Shown here: piece by piece, positions 7,276-11,702 of the stretch
How positions within the stretch are numbered: position 1 is the first letter of the stretch
How the letters are laid out: each line of letters begins with the position of its first letter
Source: MKRK01 sp001896915
GTDB taxonomy: Bacteria > Bacillota > Clostridia > Oscillospirales > Acutalibacteraceae
Direction of reading: 5' to 3'
Assembly (NCBI GenBank): GCA_937973935.1
Contig: CALJJF010000010.1
Location: 1 to 11,702 of the forward strand
Length of the DNA stretch: 11,702 nt
Program-made: the position numbers and the translations under genes
Notes under the pieces: generated by a model
Seen by the model: the letters and a program-made list of their open reading frames with translations, nothing else
Database searches by the model: none
What the model was told of the DNA's origin: nothing

Positions 7276-8485
7276 CCTCTCTAAGATGTGAAATTGCTGA
7301 AAAATCAAGACCGCGTTCTTTGTGCCAATCAATACTATATGCTCTGAGCTTGTTCCAATCGAGCATAGATTTGCTGTCTTTTTCTCTGTCAGTTACTGTT
7401 ATCATTCTGTCTGTACAGGAAAAACAGGGGTCAATGGCAGCGATGATGATAGGAACGTCCGCGAGATAACCGCCCTCCAGCATGTGTGAAATGGAGGAAA
7501 GATTGGCAAGGGTGGGAGCACGAACCTTCACTCGCTCGGGCATTTCGGTTCCGTTGCTCTTGACATAATGAACATCCTCTCCTCTGGGGGCTTCGTATCT
7601 GCTGATGGCTTCACCGGCCGGAATTTTCTTAGGCACCTTGACGGTCAGCTCACCCTCCGGCAGACGCTCGAGTACATAGCGGATAATCTTATAGCTTTCC
7701 ATCAGCTCTTTGACCCGAACAATTCCTCTGCCCAAAACATCACTGTTCTGATCGGTGATTACCTCAAAGGGCACTTCACCATATGCCGCATAAGGGTCAT
7801 CTTTTCTGGTATCACGTTTCACACCCGCCGCTCTGGCCGTGGGTCCGGCCGCTCCCAGACGGATGGCATCTTCTTTGCTCAGTCTGCCGACTCCCGCAAG
7901 CCTCTGGACAATGGTCGTCTCTTGTGTCAAAACCTCAATGTAATATTTCGTCCGTTCCTCCAGTTTATCCACAGTCTTCAGAATGTCCTTGATTTGCTCT
8001 GACGAAACATCTCTTCTGACGCCGCCAATGGTATTGATTCCATAGTTCACACGGTTGCCCGTCAACATGGCCAGAAGATCCATCACCAGCTCACGGTCGC
8101 GCCAGGAGTACATAAACAACGTATCAAACCCGATTTCATGACCGGCAACCCCCAGCCATAACAAATGGCTGTGAATGCGTTCCAGCTCGCCCACCAGTGT
8201 TCTGATGTATGCGGCACGGCTTGTTATCTCAACACCCGCAAGTTCTTCCACGCATTGAATAAAGCAGGTGGAATGGGTGTGGGAGCAAATGCCGCAAATT
8301 CTTTCGATCAAGTATATATTTTGTGTGTAGGTTCTTTCTTCACAGGCTTTTTCAATGCCTCTGTGGTTATATCCCAGCCTTACTGTGGCGGATACGACCT
8401 TCTCTCCCTCAAGCGTGAGGCTGAACCCTTCCGGTTCCTTCAACGCTGGATGCTGGGGGCCTACCGGAACAACAACTTTACCCAT
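7265..8485 (-). CDS. [NiFe] hydrogenase large (catalytic) subunit, NuoD/HycE/EchE-like
   Basis: Carries the nickel-iron site that reduces protons or oxidises hydrogen. From ATG 8485 it has 406 residues. The N-terminal motif RICGICSHTH gives Cys64 and Cys67; the C-terminal motif DPCFSCTDR gives Cys354 and Cys357, so all four nickel ligands are present. Complex I NuoD lacks these cysteines, which excludes that identity. After Arg360 comes a 46-residue tail beginning MITVTDREKDSK. It resembles, from memory, the E. coli HycE tail that HycI cuts between Arg and Met, so mature length is probably 360. A TTG at 8494 is an alternative start three codons upstream; AGGA lies 10 nt before the ATG. The gene is separate from the NuoC-like one, unlike E. 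coli HycE, where both are fused. A small gap (8486-8579) precedes it. Confidence 0.96.
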   Translation of the reverse strand: MGKVVVPVGPQHPALKEPEGFSLTLEGEKVVSATVRLGYNHRGIEKACEERTYTQNIYLIERICGICSHTHSTCFIQCVEELAGVEITSRAAYIRTLVGELERIHSHLLWLGVAGHEIGFDTLFMYSWRDRELVMDLLAMLTGNRVNYGINTIGGVRRDVSSEQIKDILKTVDKLEERTKYYIEVLTQETTIVQRLAGVGRLSKEDAIRLGAAGPTARAAGVKRDTRKDDPYAAYGEVPFEVITDQNSDVLGRGIVRVKELMESYKIIRYVLERLPEGELTVKVPKKIPAGEAISRYEAPRGEDVHYVKSNGTEMPERVKVRAPTLANLSSISHMLEGGYLADVPIIIAAIDPCFSCTDRMITVTDREKDSKSMLDWNKLRAYSIDWHKERGLDFSAISHLREDGR

Positions 8486-8517
8486 ATAGAACAAGTCCTT
8501 TCCTTGGTTATATCAAA

Positions 8518-8530
8518 CCGATTGTATCGG
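8518..8530. repeat. Short palindrome upstream of the large-subunit gene
   Basis: CCGAT and ATCGG surround a three-base loop in the gap between the NuoC-like and large-subunit genes. A five-pair stem is small. On the minus strand it lies some 20 nt ahead of the large-subunit ribosome-binding site and has no U-tract, so at most it could modulate translation or mRNA decay. Confidence 0.3.
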
Positions 8531-8579
8531 AGATTCTCAGTTTTCGTTTCATTCCCTTTTCTTGACCGGCTGGGGATGA

Positions 8580-9035
8580 TTAAGCTTTTGCGACCGACTT
8601 CCAATCCTTACGAAGAGGATGGTCATTGACGGGCCATCCGTCCGGAAGAGGATAGCGGTTGCCTTCGGGAAGACCCTTAACCTGAATGCCGAACATATCA
8701 ATCAGCTCTCTTTCATACAGAGCGGTTCCTTCGTAGATATCTGTGATGGTATCAATCACCGGCTTTTGTTTCTGGATGGTCAGCTTCACATCAACAATCA
8801 CACCCTCATCATTGCCAACATGATAGATTGCCTGGAATGTGTCCGTCAGGTCAAGACCAGTAATGGTGCATAGCATGGTAAAGTTCATTTCATTCTTCAA
8901 ATAAGCGATTACTTCTCTATATTCATGGATGGTGACATCTGCCGTAATCCGTCTGGCACGTTTTATTATCACTGTTTCATCAGAAAAACCAAAGGTATCC
9001 TTCAAGCCTTGTACAATGGCTTCTTCCTTTATCAT
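8580..9035 (-). CDS. NuoC/EchD-like 30-kDa-type hydrogenase subunit
   Basis: Peripheral structural subunit that packs against the large and small subunits; it binds no cofactor in the family. The product has 151 residues, the size of a stand-alone NuoC or EchD-type protein. The family core is visible as LYERELIDMFGI (106-117) and the closing motif DHPLRKDW (138-145), the counterpart of FPLRKDY in complex I. The start ATG 9035 overlaps the small-subunit stop codon by 4 nt (ATGA) and has a strong AGGAGG 7 nt upstream. The two genes are therefore translationally coupled and made in matched amounts. A gap of roughly 90 nt separates it from the large-subunit gene, the longest interruption within the catalytic core genes. 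Confidence 0.93.
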   Translation of the reverse strand: MIKEEAIVQGLKDTFGFSDETVIIKRARRITADVTIHEYREVIAYLKNEMNFTMLCTITGLDLTDTFQAIYHVGNDEGVIVDVKLTIQKQKPVIDTITDIYEGTALYERELIDMFGIQVKGLPEGNRYPLPDGWPVNDHPLRKDWKSVAKA

Positions 9036-9478
9036 TTCTTTTCCTCCTCCTCTTTTTTCTCGAGGCTGCCTAACAACTTCACAACACCGTCAATGATCGC
9101 TTCCGGTCTTGGAGGACAGCCGGGAATATAAGCCGAAACGGGAACGACGGAGTCAATTCCTCCGCTGACGCCGTAGCATCCGGTAAAAACACCGCCCGAG
9201 GAAGCACAGGTGCCCACAGCTACGACAAATTTCGGCTCTGTCATTTGCTCATAAACTCTCTGTATCCTGTCCTTTGTTTGGAGCGTAACAGGGCCGGAGC
9301 AAACCAGTACATCGGCATGTCTTGGCGAACCCTTTTGCTGAACGCCGAATCGTTCCAAATCGTATCTCGGTGTCAGGGTGGATACAATCTCAATATCGCA
9401 GCCGTTACAAGAGCCTGTATTAAAATGAATAATCCACGGTGATTTCATTCTCGCCCAGTTGATCAGTTTATCAAACAT
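9032..9478 (-). CDS. [NiFe] hydrogenase small subunit, NuoB/HycG/EchC-like
   Basis: Holds the single [4Fe-4S] cluster proximal to the nickel-iron site. From ATG 9478 the product has 148 residues. The four cluster cysteines are Cys24 and Cys27 in TGSCNGCDIE, Cys91 in GTCASSGG and Cys121 in PGCPPRPE. The CxxC spacing is the hydrogenase form; complex I NuoB has adjacent cysteines. ATG 9478 is preferred over an in-frame ATG at 9538 because AAGGAA lies about 7 nt upstream and the remaining N-terminus matches the family start. The extra 20 residues of the longer form look non-homologous. The protein ends in a charged tail, EKKEEEEKK. It is 78 nt downstream of the NuoA-like gene and overlaps the NuoC-like gene. 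Confidence 0.95.
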   Translation of the reverse strand: MFDKLINWARMKSPWIIHFNTGSCNGCDIEIVSTLTPRYDLERFGVQQKGSPRHADVLVCSGPVTLQTKDRIQRVYEQMTEPKFVVAVGTCASSGGVFTGCYGVSGGIDSVVPVSAYIPGCPPRPEAIIDGVVKLLGSLEKKEEEEKK

Positions 9479-9556
9479 AATGAATTTCCTTTTCTCCGGC
9501 GATATATAAAGAGAACAGAGACCCTTGCCGCCGGACATGGCTTCTCTTTTGATTTC

Positions 9557-9877
9557 TTATCTTTTGTATAAAATAAAAATGGAAAACGCTGCAATCAAAG
9601 CATACACAATCGCAACCGGCGGAATTCCATAAGGAATGGTAGTTAACAACAGTGCTATTATGTGCATGATGGTAAAGAAAAATGCGAAGGAGAAAAACTG
9701 CTTGTAGTTTGGCTGAACCCTGTGGTCGCCCATATCTTCACCACAGCCATAGGATTCCAGTTTTCCCTGGCTTTCCGTACCCTTTGGTGCCAGTCTGGAG
9801 GTAAACGCCGAAATCCCGAAAGCTAACAGCAAAAATATGAGAAACGCCACCGGCGGAGATAATAAAATTTTGTCCAA
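9557..9877 (-). CDS. NuoA-like membrane subunit
   Basis: Small membrane protein of 106 residues related to complex I NuoA (ND3). Three helices are seen: about 8-26, 60-80 and 86-104. The loop between the first two, KLESYGCGEDMGDHRVQPNY (39-58), contains Cys45 in a YGCG motif matching the complex I YECG loop, followed by the typical PNYKQFFSFAFFF. The start is TTG 9877, right after an in-frame stop codon, with AAGGA 11 nt upstream; no better start exists. By an ungapped comparison with my memory of E. coli NuoA, Lys46 is kept (Lys39), but Glu51, Asp79 and Glu81 become Gly44, His72 and Ile74. The protein probably bridges the NuoH-like subunit to the J/K/N arm without the usual acidic residues. 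NuoA-type subunits are not part of six-gene Ech hydrogenases. Confidence 0.88.
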   Translation of the reverse strand: MDKILLSPPVAFLIFLLLAFGISAFTSRLAPKGTESQGKLESYGCGEDMGDHRVQPNYKQFFSFAFFFTIMHIIALLLTTIPYGIPPVAIVYALIAAFSIFILYKR

Positions 9878-9897
9878 CTAAAATCATGTCCTTTCGG

Positions 9898-9926
9898 GGT
9901 TTTATATCTGAGAAGGAAATAAAACC
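9898..9926. repeat. Inverted repeat in the NuoK-NuoA gap
   Basis: Perfect eight-base arms GGTTTTAT and ATAAAACC with a 13-base loop fill the middle of the 67-nt gap (9878-9944). On the mRNA the hairpin sits just ahead of the AAGGA box of the TTG-started NuoA-like gene and lacks a U-tract. Control of NuoA translation or an RNA-processing point are possible; termination is unlikely. Confidence 0.4.
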
Positions 9927-9944
9927 TGTTTAAAAAATACTATT

Positions 9945-10256
9945 TCAACCTTCTTCATCCGTTTCTGTGCTTTTTGAGCTGAGTGATCCGTTATTGCGGT
10001 AAATGCTGATGACAATTCCCGCAGCAACTGTAATTACAACCACCTCGACAACGATCATGGAAATGATCACAGCCTGGATTTTCACAAGCTGGTGGGTAAA
10101 ATAGCCTGCCAAAACAAGCATAAGGGTAACGCCCTTCATCATGACCTCAATGGCAATGAGGGTTCTCACCAGGTTTTTGGAAACCAGAAGTGTGTAAATC
10201 CCCCCCGCCAAAAGTAAGATTACTGCGAAAAAAGTCAGTTCAATTCCCAAGCTCAT
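9945..10256 (-). CDS. NuoK-like membrane subunit
   Basis: Three-helix membrane subunit of 103 residues, homologous to complex I NuoK and MrpC-type proteins, forming part of the ion-translocating arm. The conserved membrane glutamates are present: Glu37 in IAIEVMMKG on helix 2 and Glu71 in IVVEVVVIT on helix 3, matching E. coli Glu36 and Glu72. The motif GIYTLLVSKNLVRTLIAIEV (19-38) is typical. ATG 10256 overlaps the NuoJ-like stop by 4 nt (ATGA), and AAGGAG lies about 11 nt upstream, so J and K are coupled. The polar tail after residue 87 is rich in Ser, Thr and acidic residues. Keeping both glutamates suggests an active proton or ion path, unlike the altered NuoA-like neighbour. Confidence 0.92.
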   Translation of the reverse strand: MSLGIELTFFAVILLLAGGIYTLLVSKNLVRTLIAIEVMMKGVTLMLVLAGYFTHQLVKIQAVIISMIVVEVVVITVAAGIVISIYRNNGSLSSKSTETDEEG

Positions 10257-10780
10257 TTTGTTTCACGCTCCTTAAAAAGCAAAACCACGCCGAAAGCGCC
10301 TGCCAGAATGATGATGATTTGTCCGACTATATCGATTTCTCTGTCATACCATAGTATGTCGCCCACAGATTTTGTCGTGTCCGTATCGCCGGCTATCAAA
10401 AAATTATTGTTCACAGTAGGCCAGACGATAAATAAAAGGATGGTGATCACAAGCAAAACAACAGGCAGTGCATAATATTTCTTTCTTCTTGCCTTTGTAA
10501 TGGCGGCGATTTCTTCTTCGTCTCTGTCTCTGGTCATGCTGACGGTGCTGATAAACAAAACTGTGACCAGCCCGGCACAAACAGAAAGCTCAAATACAGC
10601 CGCCAACGTCTGTCCCATCAAAAACATGATGATGGACAGCACCGCACTGAGTGCGCTCAGTGATATCGCTGATTTTACAAGGTTCTTAAACAGTAGCGTG
10701 CAAAGCATAGCGGCGATTAAGGAAACCAGCAAAATGATGGGAATCATCGCTTCCCAGCTGAATATTGTTTTAAAATCCAA
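10253..10780 (-). CDS. NuoJ-like membrane subunit
   Basis: Membrane subunit of 175 residues (from TTG 10780) related to complex I NuoJ. Helices lie at about 12-30, 34-54, 58-80, 103-120 and 151-169. The diagnostic third helix reads VCAGLVTVLF (67-76), the counterpart of VYAGAIMVLF, with Cys in place of the conserved Tyr at the helix bulge that gates the complex I membrane arm. A charged cytoplasmic loop (84-101) and a polar loop (121-147) separate the later helices. TTG 10780 is chosen because an excellent GGGAGG lies upstream at the right distance. The in-frame ATG at 10807 directly follows the antiporter stop and would translate through that Shine-Dalgarno. The gene overlaps the NuoK-like one by 4 nt. 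Confidence 0.88.
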   Translation of the reverse strand: MDFKTIFSWEAMIPIILLVSLIAAMLCTLLFKNLVKSAISLSALSAVLSIIMFLMGQTLAAVFELSVCAGLVTVLFISTVSMTRDRDEEEIAAITKARRKKYYALPVVLLVITILLFIVWPTVNNNFLIAGDTDTTKSVGDILWYDREIDIVGQIIIILAGAFGVVLLFKERETK

Positions 10781-10787
10781 ACAGAAC

Positions 10788-10794
10788 ACCTCCC
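10788..10794 (-). promoter_or_regulatory. Ribosome-binding site deciding the NuoJ-like TTG start
   Basis: GGGAGGT ends 7 nt before TTG 10780. It falls inside the longer reading frame that begins at ATG 10807, which has no Shine-Dalgarno of its own, so the TTG is the likelier start. Confidence 0.65.
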
Positions 10795-10807
10795 GATTAA
10801 TTTGCAT

Positions 10808-11702
10808 CTATAATAATGTCGTGAAATTTGAATAAACAAAGGGAAATGCAATTCCGACGCCGATGATAATGGCCGTCAATAAAATGGACAAAAACTTCAG
10901 TCCCCTGTTCGCATCCTTGATTTGTTCAAGCCCTTCCTTCAGCTCACCGAAGAAAATTTTTCGTTGCATGATAAGAAAATACCCGATGGTCAGAATGCTC
11001 GATAACAACGCAATTACCGCATAGCCGCTTACCACCGGCCAGACGGCAATGATGATAATCAGCTTGCTCCAAAAGCCGGACAGCGGCGGAATTCCCGCTG
11101 TAGATAAAAACGCAAGTACCGAGGTGGTGCCTGTCACCTTCATTTTTTCCGCAAGACCACCCAGCTCCGACAGCTTTGTGATGCCGGTCTGCTCTTTCAC
11201 AGAAGCGGCATTGACAAACAGGAGGGATTTGAAGGTGGCATGATTGAAGAAATGAAAAAACGCGCCGAACAAAGCCAGTGGTGTGCCGACGCCGATTGCA
11301 AGAATAATGTAGCCGATCTGGCTGATGCTGGAGAACGCCAGCATTCGTTTCATGTCCTTTTGTCCGATGGCGCCCAAAGCGCCGGCTACAATGGATCCCA
11401 CACCAAGCAGCATGAGCATGGTGCCGAAAACATCGTTGGCACCAAAGATGCCAATATAGACCGCATAGATACTGTATACACCTGCCACCTTGGTCACGAT
11501 ACCGGACAGCATAACCGAAACCGCCGCCGGTGAATCGGCATAGGCAGTGGGCAGCCAGCCGTGGAACGGGACCAAGCCCGATTTGATGGACAGACCTGCC
11601 GTAAACAAGAGAATGCTTGCGGTAAACTCCACCTGGCGGGTAAAGACCTGTGCCAGCACAAAGGTCTTTATGGAGGCAAAGGAAAGGTCACCGACCATGA
11701 TG
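10808..11702 (-). CDS. Antiporter-like NuoN/NuoM/MrpD-type subunit, 5' end cut by window edge
   Basis: Large multi-helix subunit expected to pump protons or sodium ions. Only the C-terminal part, about 297 residues, is in the window; the frame is open to the right edge, so the Met at 11698 is internal. Numbering from that Met, the channel lysines are present: Lys39 in SIKSGLVPFHGWLP, Lys70 in LSGIVTKVAGVY, and Lys212 in PPLSGFWSKL. The motifs KDMKRMLAFSSISQIGYI (114-131) and HFFNHATFKSLLF (149-161), with His149, His153 and Lys157, are also typical of the family. No lateral helix extension like that of NuoL is seen at the C-terminus, so NuoN/NuoM/MrpD is a closer match than NuoL. It abuts the NuoJ-like reading frame. 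More antiporter genes may lie upstream, outside the window. Confidence 0.93.
   Translation of the reverse strand, partial: IMVGDLSFASIKTFVLAQVFTRQVEFTASILLFTAGLSIKSGLVPFHGWLPTAYADSPAAVSVMLSGIVTKVAGVYSIYAVYIGIFGANDVFGTMLMLLGVGSIVAGALGAIGQKDMKRMLAFSSISQIGYIILAIGVGTPLALFGAFFHFFNHATFKSLLFVNAASVKEQTGITKLSELGGLAEKMKVTGTTSVLAFLSTAGIPPLSGFWSKLIIIIAVWPVVSGYAVIALLSSILTIGYFLIMQRKIFFGELKEGLEQIKDANRGLKFLSILLTAIIIGVGIAFPFVYSNFTTLL

Noticed and set aside
7276..7332. Longer NuoH-like protein starting 19 codons upstream
   Set aside because: The extension lies wholly inside the large-subunit gene and does not resemble the family N-terminus, while ATG 7275 gives the expected first helix.
7265..8485. Complex I 49-kDa subunit (NuoD proper)
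   Set aside because: The protein keeps both CxxC nickel-binding motifs and a cleavable C-terminal tail, which quinone-reducing NuoD lacks.
9479..9538. A 20-residue N-terminal extension of the small subunit from ATG 9538
   Set aside because: The ribosome-binding site upstream of 9538 is weak, the extension does not look like the family, and ATG 9478 has a well-placed AAGGAA.
1..11702. CRISPR arrays, tRNA or rRNA genes, insertion sequences
   Set aside because: No spaced direct repeats, RNA-gene signatures, transposase frames or terminal repeats were seen on either strand by eye.

Overview
All recognisable genes in this 11.7 kb window lie on the minus strand, so transcription runs from position 11702 towards position 1. 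The content suggests an anaerobic, fermentative Firmicute, probably of class Clostridia. The reasons are a membrane-bound [NiFe] hydrogenase, a pst/pho regulatory block with a PhoP/PhoR-like pair, several TTG starts with good Shine-Dalgarno sequences, and moderate base composition. The genus cannot be told from the sequence.

Region 1 (11702 to about 5331) is the end of a large operon for an energy-converting, group-4-like [NiFe] hydrogenase related to respiratory complex I. In transcription order it holds an antiporter-like NuoN/MrpD-type subunit (cut by the window edge), then NuoJ-, NuoK- and NuoA-like membrane subunits, the NuoB-like small subunit, NuoC-like, the NuoD/HycE-like catalytic large subunit, NuoH-like, a NuoI-like 2[4Fe-4S] protein, and a HycI-type maturation endopeptidase. 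The large subunit keeps both CxxC nickel-binding motifs and a C-terminal tail of the kind the endopeptidase removes, so it is a hydrogenase and not a complex I 49-kDa subunit. The only electron-entry subunit in view is NuoI-like, and no NuoEFG or formate dehydrogenase is present. The simplest reading is that reduced ferredoxin feeds electrons through NuoI and NuoB to the NiFe site, where protons are reduced, while NuoH/A/J/K/N-like subunits move ions. A hairpin with a U-rich tail after the endopeptidase gene probably ends the operon.

Region 2 (5280 to 3835) is one gene with its own sigma-A-like promoter. It encodes a five-helix membrane protein with a large external domain that I do not recognise.

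Region 3 (about 3811 to 1) is a phosphate-control block: pstB (phosphate ABC transporter ATPase), phoU, an OmpR-family response regulator and a PhoR-like histidine kinase cut by the left edge. Candidate Pho-box repeats lie upstream of pstB. The transporter partners pstS, pstC and pstA are not next to pstB here.

The most interesting aspect is a catalytically competent [NiFe] hydrogenase carrying NuoA-, NuoJ- and NuoK-type subunits, which the minimal six-subunit Ech hydrogenases lack. Its NuoA-like subunit has lost the acidic residues that complex I normally conserves. There is no gene-free stretch longer than 300 bases.
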